Below are positions 24,101 through 32,179 of a DNA stretch of 64,000 nucleotides, one piece after another. Below the pieces are notes generated by a model. That model made no database searches. It saw only the letters and a program-made list of their open reading frames with translations, and was not told where the DNA came from. The DNA is from Prevotella corporis DSM 18810 = JCM 8529. Its GTDB lineage: Bacteria; Bacteroidota; Bacteroidia; Bacteroidales; Bacteroidaceae. Every line of letters starts with the position of its first letter. Within the stretch, counting starts at the first letter, position 1. A program made the translations under genes and the position numbers. The stretch covers positions 62,001 through 126,000 of the forward strand of contig NZ_KE387156.1 of the NCBI RefSeq assembly GCF_000430525.1, given 5' to 3'.

Positions 24101-26779
24101 CTTCACCCATGCAAAGGTCAGTGTCAGTCCATAACCATATTCTTCCTTATAGGCAAACTTGCGGGTGGTTATGGCATTGCTTTGATCGATTGCACCAGTT
24201 TCGATGATTTTATTACCCGAATAGATGGAATAGACGATGTGTTGGTCCTCGTCACTTGAGCCAATTTGAATGTAAACAGGCTTTCCGTCTCGTGGGAACT
24301 GGCTTGAACTCTGATAGAACCAGTCGTGTGTCTCCGTTACAGGTCGCTTGTCATCCATTGAGAAAACAACAAACTCCTGATCCAAGGTGTCGGTTCCACA
24401 GATGGCATGTAACTGATAATGTCCTGATTTCATTGGCTTCAGCTTCACAGGCTCATTGGCGGCTGCCGTTCTATAATTGTTGAATGTCTGATTGTTCTTC
24501 TGATAAGGTGCGATGGCATAGCGAACTTGTCCGTCGATAGGCTTACCGGCAGCATTCAGGTATGAGAACGTAATTTCTTTCAGGCTGTCTCGCAATGCCT
24601 TGTCAGGCATATTACTTGCAAAGGCCGTTGCCTTCGTACCCAAAGGCAAAGATATCAACCCCTCACGCGTCTCTCCTGCAACATCAGTTACTTTGGCTTC
24701 AACGTTGAAATTATAGAACTGAGCGGGACGATAGTAACGGAATCTGCGTGCATTCTTGCTTTCTTTAGGGAAAATGAACGGCAAACTGATTTCAAATTCA
24801 CCCTTATCGTCGGTAGTCACCTCACCACTTGTGAGTTGTTCGTTTGAGTTTTCGCCGCTCCACCACCATAAAGCCATGCGGCGGTTGATGGAATATTCTA
24901 CCTTTGCTCCCTGAACCGGGACTCCCGAATAGCTTTTTGCTCGCCCTTTTACCTTGATGGTGTCGCCAACCGCATACTTCTTCTCATATTTATCGAACTC
25001 AACTTCGAAAGTAGGACGCTTGTAATCCTCAACATTGAAGAACGTTGAACCGTTGTTGCCATAACGAGCGATAATTGAGAATCTGCCAGTCAATCCACTT
25101 TTGGGCAGCTCAAAGTCGGCAGTTGCAGTACCAAAATCATCGGTTGTCACCTCTTTTGAAGCCACTTCCTTATAGTTGGTATCGCGAAGTTGCAAGGTAA
25201 CAGTTTGATTGGCTTTTGCCTTGGTTTCCAATTTTTTTGAGTTCTTGGAATAAATGATGACAGAAGCGTGAACGGTTTGCCCCGGACGATAAATGCTTCT
25301 GTCGGTAAACACGTTGCAAATATCCTGAAGTCGCTCATCCTCACCATAGTTAAAGCTTGTCCATAGCCTTGTACTTGGACAGGCTTTGTCTTTGTTCGTA
25401 AAGGCAAAGACATCGTCTGGGCTATATTTGTCATAGGTATAGAACGCCTCCCCATTCTTGTTGGTTGTCAAGATCTTAGCGCTTTTTCTCACTCCATATC
25501 TTGGTGCGAACGATAACTTGATGTTTGCGTTTGCTATAGGTTGTCCAGTTGTGGAGTTCACCACAACATACCGAATCTTATTGTTGGGCTGTTCCTCATT
25601 CATCAGGAATATATCAGTCACATAATACAATTCATATTGTGGCTTGATGCCAGCTGACGATGATGAATATTCCAGCAAATAGACACCCGTTGGGAGTTTT
25701 GGCAATTGTATGGAATCCTCGACGATCTCATAAGGCTTGTTTCCGCCGTATTTTCGGCTAAACTTTTGGATAGTGGACATGATTCTTGCAGCTTTTATTC
25801 GCTCAAGATGTCTTGCGTTGTCAACGTCGAAATCGTTGTCGCCATCTAAGCTTGTGCGAGTGACAGTGAGAGTCAAGTCTTTGATATTTCTTATTTTAAT
25901 ATAGTTGATCATTACCCCCTTAGCGGGACGACCTATACCGGAATACATAATTGCGTTGAACATCGGTGCTGTCAACTCGCTGCGTTGGTTGCGCAGATAG
26001 TTGGTTCCCTCCCATGTTCCCCAACGTTTCAGTGCATTGTCGATGAAGTCAATTTTGTCTTTTGCCTTGACATTCTCATCGTTTTCCATTAACATGTATT
26101 TCTTTACTGCCACCTCTCCGCACACGGGAAGGTCGCCATAAAGGTTTATAAGCGAATCCACCTTGGCGTGATTGTAGTCATCTTCAAGGTTCATCACTGC
26201 AGAATAGCATGCTGCCTCACGATTTCCCACGGAACTGTAATACTTGTCCAGCACGTCATATCGTTCGGTTTCGATACCGATAACATGCAAGAGATCATTC
26301 TTGAAGATGGCATCATCCTTTCCTTTATATATTAGGGGTGCGTATTCTGCGGACTGATGCTTTGCCAAAAGTTCGGCATTGGCGATGGCTTTGTCGAAAT
26401 AGGGCTTCAGCTCGTCAGGATCTGTGTCATCAGATTGAAGGAGTCGGCCTATTGCGCAGTTATAGACGGCGGCAAGCACCTTGTCTTTCTGCTCCGCCTC
26501 GGCAGCGAGTCTCTGTAGTCTGGTCTTTTGTGGAGCGACCGAGTCTGGCGAAATCTGTGTCCAAAGGCCAGATGTCATCAGTTCCGCCGCCAGCAAATTG
26601 CCATACGACTTTTCTTTTTGCGCTTTATTTACAATCTTTTTCAAAACGTCAATCTGTGTCTTTGGCAAGTCTTTCCGACTGGCTTCATCCACTTGTTTCC
26701 AAAGAGCATCATAGCTTTGCGCCCACATTCCGAAAGGTGCCATAAGCGTCATTATTAGAATAGATAATAGTTTTTTCAT
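21188..26779 (-). CDS. Alpha-2-macroglobulin family protein, large, without thioester motif
   Basis: Very large (1863 aa) exported protein. A signal peptide (~1-20) precedes a helical N-terminal part, then MG1/MG2-type beta-sandwich domains (KTLTV and FTDRSIYRPGQTVHASVIIYSK stretches; RPGQ is typical of MG2/MG3), the A2M core (LPESLTTWHFIGIAHD, the usual LPDSxTTW motif) and an alpha/alpha-toroid-like region with NPDGSFSWW. The CxEQ thioester motif of protease-trapping members is not visible. Start: an in-frame ATG at 26806 overlaps the -7 box and would precede transcription, so ATG 26779 beginning MKKLL is preferred. Likely a periplasmic protease inhibitor or envelope-protection factor; role inferred. 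Confidence 0.88.
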   Translation of the reverse strand: MKKLLSILIMTLMAPFGMWAQSYDALWKQVDEASRKDLPKTQIDVLKKIVNKAQKEKSYGNLLAAELMTSGLWTQISPDSVAPQKTRLQRLAAEAEQKDKVLAAVYNCAIGRLLQSDDTDPDELKPYFDKAIANAELLAKHQSAEYAPLIYKGKDDAIFKNDLLHVIGIETERYDVLDKYYSSVGNREAACYSAVMNLEDDYNHAKVDSLINLYGDLPVCGEVAVKKYMLMENDENVKAKDKIDFIDNALKRWGTWEGTNYLRNQRSELTAPMFNAIMYSGIGRPAKGVMINYIKIRNIKDLTLTVTRTSLDGDNDFDVDNARHLERIKAARIMSTIQKFSRKYGGNKPYEIVEDSIQLPKLPTGVYLLEYSSSSAGIKPQYELYYVTDIFLMNEEQPNNKIRYVVVNSTTGQPIANANIKLSFAPRYGVRKSAKILTTNKNGEAFYTYDKYSPDDVFAFTNKDKACPSTRLWTSFNYGEDERLQDICNVFTDRSIYRPGQTVHASVIIYSKNSKKLETKAKANQTVTLQLRDTNYKEVASKEVTTDDFGTATADFELPKSGLTGRFSIIARYGNNGSTFFNVEDYKRPTFEVEFDKYEKKYAVGDTIKVKGRAKSYSGVPVQGAKVEYSINRRMALWWWSGENSNEQLTSGEVTTDDKGEFEISLPFIFPKESKNARRFRYYRPAQFYNFNVEAKVTDVAGETREGLISLPLGTKATAFASNMPDKALRDSLKEITFSYLNAAGKPIDGQVRYAIAPYQKNNQTFNNYRTAAANEPVKLKPMKSGHYQLHAICGTDTLDQEFVVFSMDDKRPVTETHDWFYQSSSQFPRDGKPVYIQIGSSDEDQHIVYSIYSGNKIIETGAIDQSNAITTRKFAYKEEYGYGLTLTFAWVKEGEFYSHSTRIERPQPDKQLMVKWKTFRDRLVPGQDEEWILTIQNQDGKAAKAQLMATLYDKSLDQILAHTWTLKPTFSSPLPYAHWEGITTYPLTMGYLKPFKSLNDMNLYFSGFDGRFIDSFGSPNIMIRGASAYGREPVLRTMNAAVQSKAKNESAKENRSSLKLTAPVIKQDNMVKDEEEGMAGGGERPKESQAGNVQLRENLNETAFFYPRLETDNDGNVSMKFKLPESLTTWHFIGIAHDKDINTGMIQSEIVAQKTVMVQPNMPRFVRMGDKATVATRIFNTSDKQVNGTATIEIIDPATEKVLYSDSKDYVLEPKGSSSAVFTLADVLSENNSRKLTADQSLLIVRIFAKGADYSDGEQQYLSVLPNREYVINTYPFTQNEAGTKSVDLTKLFPKNTTDQRLTIEYTNNPNWLMIQALPYVADPNEKNAISLVAAYYANNLANKILKVSPKIKQTIDKWRSEIGNETSMMSALEKNQDLKELVLNETPWVMDAENESEQKQMMIRYFDENQLRNNLTTSLNSLKKLQNPDGSFSWWQGMRGSLYMTVEIVKTLTRLNVLMGSSDQQTQGLLTSAFRFLDKEVAERVLELKRLEKNGHKNLFPSDALCDYLYSNALAKRPTTPDITYLINLLAKKPVDLTIYGKANTAVILQQYGQSVKAKEYLQSIKEYTVYTEEKGRYFETKKAYSWYDYKIPTEVAAIEAFKTIVPKDIQTVQEMQRWLLQSKRTQSWDTPINSVNAIWAFMSNGNWTMDNGEATVLKLDGKQIETPKATAGMGYVKVSKPVIVNGGATDSDRKPVSSFTAEKSSTGTSWGAVYAQFFQPVTDIQASNSELKVKRELIPVTVDDKETGANELKVGDKVLVRLTITADRDYDFVQVIDKRAACLEPTRQLSGYQWGGYYIAPKDYTTNYYFDRMAKGTHIVETEYFIDRVGSYQTGTCTAQCAYSPEYSGRARAAVVTVKE

Positions 26780-26803
26780 ATCTTCAATTAAACAAGTAAT
26801 ATG

Positions 26804-26811
26804 CAAATATA
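26804..26811 (-). promoter_or_regulatory. -7 box of the alpha-2-macroglobulin gene
   Basis: Minus strand TATATTTG followed by C matches TAnnTTTG. Its position sets transcription start near 26797 and decides the gene's start codon. Confidence 0.65.
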
Positions 26812-26885
26812 CTTATTTTATGTGTAAAATGGAGCTAAAGTAGTTTTTTGATAATATAATATTATGTTTTTTAAGACAGATTCAG

Positions 26886-26893
26886 TATCTTTG
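26886..26893 (+). promoter_or_regulatory. -7 box of the HIRAN-like gene
   Basis: TATCTTTG fits TAnnTTTG. It predicts a long leader of about 130 nt that contains ACCATAA (26938-26944) paired with TTATGGT (26971-26977), with short inner pairings. Confidence 0.55.
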
Positions 26894-27028
26894 TGCAAGA
26901 TGTGTATCATCTTACCAGTCGAATCGGGCAAGGTTCAACCATAAATTCCGTAGCAGCCACTGACTCTTGACGGCATTCTTATGGTCGATACTACAACATT
27001 ATTACAATTTTCAAAAAAACAATAATCT

Positions 27029-27472
27029 ATGAACATCGTAAATATCGCATTAATCGTACTCACAGTAATCGTCATTATTTGGCTAGCGAGGAAGACAAAG
27101 GTTGCCAAAACCGACAATCCCGTTCCTGTAGCGCCAGCACAGTTCAAGGCATTGACGCTGTCTGACGTGGAGGACACGTTTGTTGACGGCGAGTTGATTT
27201 GTAGGGCTGGATTCCTTCACTACGATTTCAGCTGTGTACTCCCTGTTGACGAGGGGCAGGAAGGCTTGTTCGTTGGGTATGCCAAAGCCGATAGTCAGCA
27301 CGATGCCCGCATCTGTGTGTACGATGACACACAGGAGCTTAGGGGATACGTGAATGGTCAAACTGAGCTTTATCAGCAGTTGCTTAACGAACGTAAGTCT
27401 TCGGTTTACGGGGTTGTAAGAAAAGTAGGCGATGACAAATTTGTGGGTGAGGTTTGTATAAGGGTAAGGTGA
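27029..27472 (+). CDS. Membrane-anchored small protein with HIRAN-like domain
   Basis: 147 residues. One hydrophobic N-terminal helix (~4-21, IVNIALIVLTVIVIIWLA) is followed by basic residues and then a ~95-residue soluble domain. That domain follows the HIRAN pattern of conserved positions: AGFLHYD, a strand block, GYAKADSQHDARICVYD (compare EPxNPYDxNAIxVY), then LRGYVNGQTELYQQLL (compare GYVPRxxNxxL). HIRAN domains usually bind DNA ends in helicase or nuclease proteins but also occur alone in Bacteroidota. A membrane-tethered copy is unusual. The assignment is by eye and moderate. Confidence 0.5.
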   Translation: MNIVNIALIVLTVIVIIWLARKTKVAKTDNPVPVAPAQFKALTLSDVEDTFVDGELICRAGFLHYDFSCVLPVDEGQEGLFVGYAKADSQHDARICVYDDTQELRGYVNGQTELYQQLLNERKSSVYGVVRKVGDDKFVGEVCIRVR

Positions 27473-28055
27473 GCAATCGCTTAGATTTACATTGTTTTTT
27501 GAAGTGTCAAGAGCCGAACGAATATTGACTTTGATTAGCGAAAAATCTTTACAAACACTCCCAAGATACGACGTTTAAATCTATCTACCTGTGCTTTGGT
27601 TTAAAATAGGCTAATTTTAAGTGACTGCCTAAATACTTGTCAGGTAGCGGTTTAAATAATATGCCTGTTTTGACGATTCGAAATCCTTTAGTAATAGCTA
27701 AGCTTTCGATTACTGAAAACTATGATTTTTACGCTTAATACCTTAGCTATTGAGCGACGAAAGGTATGCTTTTGAGCTGTAATTGCTAAACTTTAGTCAT
27801 CAAAGGCTTGAAAAACTGCATTTGGTTTGCTTTTCAATCAAACATCCAACTCTATTTCATCACTTTAAGAAGCGTTAATTCCGGGATTTTATTTTTACAT
27901 TTTCCATCTGATGTAAGTTCTTAAATTGTCATATAGTCATATATTTGTGACAAAATGACAGTGTGGTTTGTTGGGCATGAAGTTTGAGCAATAGAAATCA
28001 GAAAATAAATGAAATAGAGTTCGTAACCATTGAAAGATAATGGCTATGAACTGTG
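27473..28055. repeat. Long intergenic region with modular repeats upstream of clpB
   Basis: No gene is seen. Roughly 27690-27840 is made of the same kind of blocks as near 9.4 kb: AATAGCTAAGCTTTCG, CCTTAGCTATTGAGCGACG, GAAAGGTATGCTTTTGAGC and TTGCTAAACTTTAG. CTTTACAAACA near 27550 resembles the TTTACAAA end word of the other copies. The clpB promoter is at the right end. Confidence 0.45.
27926..27960 (+). promoter_or_regulatory. clpB: clpB promoter with overlapping dyad symmetries
   Basis: TATATTTG (27940-27947) is the -7 box. It is flanked by TTGTCA (27926-27931) and TGACAA (27948-27953), and also by TGTCAT (27927-27932) and ATGACA (27955-27960). These half-sites are not CIRCE or HAIR; they could bind an unidentified heat-shock or stress regulator. 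The predicted leader is ~115 nt. Confidence 0.5.
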
Positions 28056-28064
28056 AAAGGAGAT
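28056..28064 (+). promoter_or_regulatory. clpB: Strong Shine-Dalgarno that fixes the clpB start
   Basis: AAAGGAGAT lies 6-8 nt before ATG 28071. Such a site is rare in this window and shows that an upstream in-frame GTG (28053) is not the start. Confidence 0.8.
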
Positions 28065-28070
28065 TTGATT

Positions 28071-30659
28071 ATGACATTCGACAAATTTACAATTAAAGCA
28101 CAGGAAGCTATTCAGAGCGCAGTGAACACCGCGCAGCGCAACGGACAGCAGACAATAGAGCCAGTCCATATTCTGGCTGGTGTGATGGATAAAGGAAAAG
28201 ATGTGGTGAACTACGTCTTTCAGAAACTCGGAATGAACAGCCAGATGGTAGAAACTGCCGTTCAGAACGAAATCAATCATTTGCCCAAGGTTTCGGGAGG
28301 CGAGCCTTATTTCTCACCCGAAGCCAACAAGGTGATGCAGCGGACGCTCGACATCTCTCAGAAATTGGGCGACGAATTTGTCAGCATCGAACCATTGTTG
28401 CTGGCATTGCTCAACGTAAACTCAACGGCAAGCAGACTTCTGAAGGATGCTGGGTGTACAGAAAAGGACTTGAAGGCAGCCATCAACGATTTGCGACAGG
28501 GACAGAAAGTACAGTCGCAAAGTGGTGATGAGAACTATCAGGCACTTAAAAAGTATGCCCGGAACCTCGTGGAAGATGCCCGTGCCGGTAAGCTCGATCC
28601 AGTGATTGGGCGCGATGAGGAAATCAGGCGCGTGCTGCAGATTCTCTCTCGCCGTACGAAGAACAACCCGATATTGATTGGTGAGCCAGGTACGGGTAAG
28701 ACTGCAATCGCCGAAGGACTCGCAGGACGTATCGTCAGGGGCGACGTTCCTGAAAACCTGAAGAACAAACAGCTCTACTCTCTTGATATGGGTGCGCTGC
28801 TTGCAGGGGCGAAATACAAGGGTGAGTTCGAGGAACGCTTGAAAAGCGTCATCAAAGAGGTGACCAGTTCCGACGGAAACATCATCCTTTTCATCGACGA
28901 GATTCACACATTGGTGGGCGCTGGTGGAGGTGAGGGCGCCATGGACGCAGCAAACATCCTCAAACCCGCACTGGCGAGAGGCGAGTTGCGTGCCATCGGT
29001 GCGACAACGCTCAACGAATATCAGAAATACTTCGAGAAAGACAAAGCGTTGGAGCGTCGTTTCCAGACCGTTATGGTGGATGAGCCGAGCGAACTCGATG
29101 CTATCTCAATCCTTCGTGGACTAAAGGAACGCTATGAGAACCACCACAAGGTTCGTATTCAGGACGATGCGTGCATCGCAGCCGTACAGCTTTCGGAGCG
29201 TTACATATCCGATCGTTTTCTCCCTGATAAGGCAATCGACTTGATGGATGAGGCAGCGGCGAAGTTACGTATGGAGCGGGACTCTGTTCCGGAGGAATTG
29301 GACGAGATAAGCCGCCGTTTGAAACAATTGGAGATTGAACGTGAGGCCATCAAACGTGAGAATGACGCCGAGAAGATAGCCCAGTTGGACAAGGAAATCG
29401 CTGACTTGAAAGATCAAGAACGGAGCTTCCGTGCAAAATGGGAAGGTGAAAAAGCCCTCGTCAATAAGATTCAACAAGATAAACAGGAGATGGAGAATCT
29501 CAAATACGAGGCTGAACGTGCCGAAAGGGAAGGCAATTACGAGCGGGTGGCTGAAATTCGGTACTCCCGATTGAAGGAACTCAACGATGATATTGCCCAA
29601 ATCCAGCTGCAATTACAGGCTACCCAAGGCGGACAGGCCATGATTCGCGAGGAAGTGACGTCTGATGATATCGCCGAGGTGGTGAGCCGTTGGACTGGCA
29701 TACCTGTGACCAAGATGCTGCAGAGCGACCGTGAGAAGTTGTTGCATCTGGAAGATGAACTTCACAAACGGGTCATCGGACAGGATGAGGCCATCACTGC
29801 CGTTGCCAATGCTGTGCGTCGTTCGCGCGCTGGTCTGCAAGACCCGAAGAAACCCATTGCCTCGTTCATCTTCCTTGGTACGACTGGTACGGGTAAAACC
29901 GAGCTGGCGAAGGCTTTGGCCGACTATCTGTTCAACGATGAGACAATGATGACCCGTATCGACATGAGTGAGTATCAGGAGAAATTCAGCGTGTCAAGGC
30001 TCATCGGTGCGCCTCCTGGATACGTTGGTTATGATGAGGGCGGTCAGCTCACCGAGGCCGTGCGCCGTAAGCCCTATTCTGTGGTGCTCTTCGATGAGAT
30101 AGAGAAGGCCAATCCTGATGTTTTCAACATCCTCTTGCAAGTACTCGACGACGGACATCTGACTGATAATAAAGGTAGAACCGTCAATTTCAAGAACACC
30201 ATCATCATTATGACGTCCAACCTCGGATCGCAATACATCCAGCAGGAGTTTGAAAAACTTGCGGATGACAACCGTCAGGAAATCATCGACTTGACAAAGG
30301 CGACGGTAATGGACATGTTGAAGAAGACCATACGTCCCGAATTTTTGAACCGTATTGACGAGACGATTATGTTCTTGCCACTGACGAAGGCCGAGATAGC
30401 TGGGGTTGTCCGTCTGCAACTGGAGCGTGCGAAGGCTATGCTCTCACCGCAGGGCTTCAATTTGGAGTGGACCGACAAGGCGGTAGAGTACCTTTCAGGC
30501 GTAGGCTATGACCCAGAGTTTGGTGCCCGCCCAGTAAAGAGAGCCATTCAGCGTTATGTTCTCAACGACCTCAGTAAGTCGTTGCTGGCCGAAACCGTGA
30601 GCAGAGACAAGCCAATCATCATCGATTCCTTAGGCGACGGTTTGATTTTCAAGAACTAA
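28071..30659 (+). CDS. clpB: ATP-dependent disaggregase ClpB
   Basis: Hsp104/ClpB chaperone (862 aa) that pulls proteins out of aggregates with DnaK. Order: N-terminal Clp_N repeats (~1-145), the first AAA+ domain with [15 protein letters not shown] (~197-211) and [12 protein letters not shown], the long coiled-coil M domain (~400-520, rich in Glu, Lys and Arg), and the second AAA+ domain with [15 protein letters not shown] (~600-614) and the D2-small region [11 protein letters not shown]. The M domain separates ClpB from ClpA and ClpC. Single gene with promoter, strong RBS and terminator. Confidence 0.97.
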   Translation: MTFDKFTIKAQEAIQSAVNTAQRNGQQTIEPVHILAGVMDKGKDVVNYVFQKLGMNSQMVETAVQNEINHLPKVSGGEPYFSPEANKVMQRTLDISQKLGDEFVSIEPLLLALLNVNSTASRLLKDAGCTEKDLKAAINDLRQGQKVQSQSGDENYQALKKYARNLVEDARAGKLDPVIGRDEEIRRVLQILSRRTKNNPILIGEPGTGKTAIAEGLAGRIVRGDVPENLKNKQLYSLDMGALLAGAKYKGEFEERLKSVIKEVTSSDGNIILFIDEIHTLVGAGGGEGAMDAANILKPALARGELRAIGATTLNEYQKYFEKDKALERRFQTVMVDEPSELDAISILRGLKERYENHHKVRIQDDACIAAVQLSERYISDRFLPDKAIDLMDEAAAKLRMERDSVPEELDEISRRLKQLEIEREAIKRENDAEKIAQLDKEIADLKDQERSFRAKWEGEKALVNKIQQDKQEMENLKYEAERAEREGNYERVAEIRYSRLKELNDDIAQIQLQLQATQGGQAMIREEVTSDDIAEVVSRWTGIPVTKMLQSDREKLLHLEDELHKRVIGQDEAITAVANAVRRSRAGLQDPKKPIASFIFLGTTGTGKTELAKALADYLFNDETMMTRIDMSEYQEKFSVSRLIGAPPGYVGYDEGGQLTEAVRRKPYSVVLFDEIEKANPDVFNILLQVLDDGHLTDNKGRTVNFKNTIIIMTSNLGSQYIQQEFEKLADDNRQEIIDLTKATVMDMLKKTIRPEFLNRIDETIMFLPLTKAEIAGVVRLQLERAKAMLSPQGFNLEWTDKAVEYLSGVGYDPEFGARPVKRAIQRYVLNDLSKSLLAETVSRDKPIIIDSLGDGLIFKN

Positions 30660-30682
30660 TGGTTGAAGATGCTCAGTAGAAT

Positions 30683-30724
30683 AGCGAGTGTATGTCTTTT
30701 ATTGGCATACCCTCGCTTTTTTTG
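30683..30724 (+). terminator. Terminator of clpB
   Basis: AGCGAGTGTATG and CATACCCTCGCT pair with one mismatch and are followed by seven T. Confidence 0.9.
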
Positions 30725-31219
30725 TTCGGTGTTTTTCGCAACGTAGGTATGCAAACCGAGTTGCAAACTCTTGGCAAAAGGGACACCAATGGTTGGCAAT
30801 TCTTTTAACAACGCACTGAATGGCATTGGCGGAGACGCACTTTGCTTGTAAAAGATTTTCATAACGATGTCCCAATCACTAAGCTTTTGAGATGCGATAG
30901 ATGACCTTTCGCAGTGCAAAAGATGAGCTATTGCGAGATGAAAGGGCAATAATCGCATCTGAATTTATATAAGGTTGAAAATCAGTAGTTTGTAAACAAT
31001 GGATCGAATCGTTCTGTTGTAAATATTTTTCGTATGTGGTCAAGGCTTCATCCATATTCGATGAATACTTGTCATCAGCCCTTTCAACCCCCCAACCGCC
31101 ATTGTTTCGCCGCTTTAAGATGGCATCCTGCGAGGCGACAGCCTTGTTCATAACGGATAAAGGTGAACACTTTTATTAGTGAAGCAGATGGACCAAGTCC
31201 TAAAAATTCTGACAATTAT
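30725..31219. repeat. Intergenic repeat region after clpB
   Basis: No convincing gene. AGATGCGAT (30890-30898) pairs with ATCGCATCT (30952-30960) around blocks such as GATGACCTTTCGCA and AAAAGATGAGCTATTGC. Next come AATTTATATAAGG and TTGAAAATCAGTAG (30962-30989), near-identical in layout to 19961-19986, then TTTGTAAAC. Short open frames here (e.g. 30879-31151, minus) run through the repeat and are not credible genes. Confidence 0.5.
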
Positions 31220-31250
31220 TTTGATTTATGTACGAATTGATGTAACTTTG
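31220..31250 (+). promoter_or_regulatory. Promoter of the zinc-ribbon/HExxH pair
   Basis: TTTG (31220-31223), a 19-nt spacer and TAACTTTG (31243-31250), both exact. The ATG is 25 nt downstream. Confidence 0.8.
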
Positions 31251-31275
31251 CTCACAAATTAGAAGGAGCAATGAT

Positions 31276-31803
31276 ATGAAATGCCCAAACTGCAATACTG
31301 AAATACAAGACAATGAACAACAATGCCCGCATTGTGGGACACCGTTGCATCAGCAGGAATATGAGGATGAGCCTACGTTGGGGCGTGGTCTGGTCATCTT
31401 TATCATCATTGGCACCATCTTCTTGGTGGCATTCGGCTTCCTCTATTATCAGAATCACAAGAACGATCCTGAATATACGCAGACGGCTATTGAACCAGAC
31501 TCAAACCTTGCGGAGAAGAACGTTGTGAAGTTCGACACGGTAGCCACGGACACGGTGGCCAAAGACTCACTCGACGCTCAGGAGGAAGTGCAGGCAGAGA
31601 AAGTATTCAACAGTATTCGTGGCAAGAACCGTCATAACAGGCATGAGACACGAACGGCGACTTCCGGCGATGCAGAGTCGGCTCCGCTCACCGTTCCTTC
31701 CCACCCAGAGGGTTCTGGTGGGTCGGGAAAGACTGAAGTGACACCAGTTCCGGTGGCCCCTGTTGCTCCGAAACCACATGTTGAAAAGATAGAGACTGAA
31801 TAA
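31276..31803 (+). CDS. Zinc-ribbon membrane protein of unknown function
   Basis: 175 residues. The N-terminus is a zinc ribbon (CPNC at 3-6, CPHC at 17-20), followed by an acidic stretch and one membrane helix (~36-56, LVIFIIIGTIFLVAFGFLYY). The remaining ~115 residues are hydrophilic and rich in Thr, Val, Pro and Glu without recognisable fold. By the usual topology the ribbon is cytoplasmic and the tail periplasmic. The stop codon overlaps the start of the next gene (TAATG), so the two are translationally coupled. Function not known. Confidence 0.75.
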   Translation: MKCPNCNTEIQDNEQQCPHCGTPLHQQEYEDEPTLGRGLVIFIIIGTIFLVAFGFLYYQNHKNDPEYTQTAIEPDSNLAEKNVVKFDTVATDTVAKDSLDAQEEVQAEKVFNSIRGKNRHNRHETRTATSGDAESAPLTVPSHPEGSGGSGKTEVTPVPVAPVAPKPHVEKIETE

Positions 31804-32126
31804 TGATAATTTTCAGAACAAAGCGTTTCCCACCCAAGAATTATGATGCCATCAATATTCTTGGGTTGCTTTTTATCCATCCGGGGGTGATGATTAGCGC
31901 AGAGCTGATCAATCACGAGCGCATCCATACCCGACAGATGCTCGAAATGCTGATTCTGCCTTATTATTTGTGGTATTTCATCGAATGGCTCATCCGCATT
32001 CAACTTCCCGGAAGAGCCTATATGAACCTGTCTTTTGAACGAGAGGCTTACCGTCACATGAATGATTTGGACTACTTGAAGAAGCGAAAACCTTATGCTT
32101 GGGCGAAATACCTCTTCTCCGAGTAA
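31803..32126 (+). CDS. Small conserved protein with HExxH motif
   Basis: 107 residues. The sequence NHERIHTRQMLEML contains HERIH, a fit to the HExxH zinc-protease motif at about residues 38-42. It is followed by a hydrophobic segment (~48-66) and a conserved FEREAY near residue 80, whose glutamates could supply a third ligand. I recognise it as a conserved Bacteroidota hypothetical family with no assigned role. Translationally coupled to the zinc-ribbon protein. Whether it is an active metallopeptidase is inference; the length is very short for one. Confidence 0.7.
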   Translation: MIIFRTKRFPPKNYDAINILGLLFIHPGVMISAELINHERIHTRQMLEMLILPYYLWYFIEWLIRIQLPGRAYMNLSFEREAYRHMNDLDYLKKRKPYAWAKYLFSE

Positions 32127-32179
32127 GCCGTTACATTGTCGCAGATGACTTACGTGCCGCTCTTCCCGTCATGGGTAAT

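Noticed and set aside
26780..26806. Upstream ATG for the alpha-2-macroglobulin gene
   Set aside because: It coincides with the -7 box and would precede the transcript. The MKKLL start restores a normal signal peptide.
30656..30958. 100-codon minus-strand frame overlapping the clpB terminator
   Set aside because: It crosses the terminator hairpin and the repeat, and has no family features. Treated as non-coding.
30879..31151. 90-codon minus-strand frame after clpB
   Set aside because: Much of it reads through the dyad-bounded intergenic repeat. No domain, RBS or promoter fits, and the matching region at 19.9 kb does not keep the frame.
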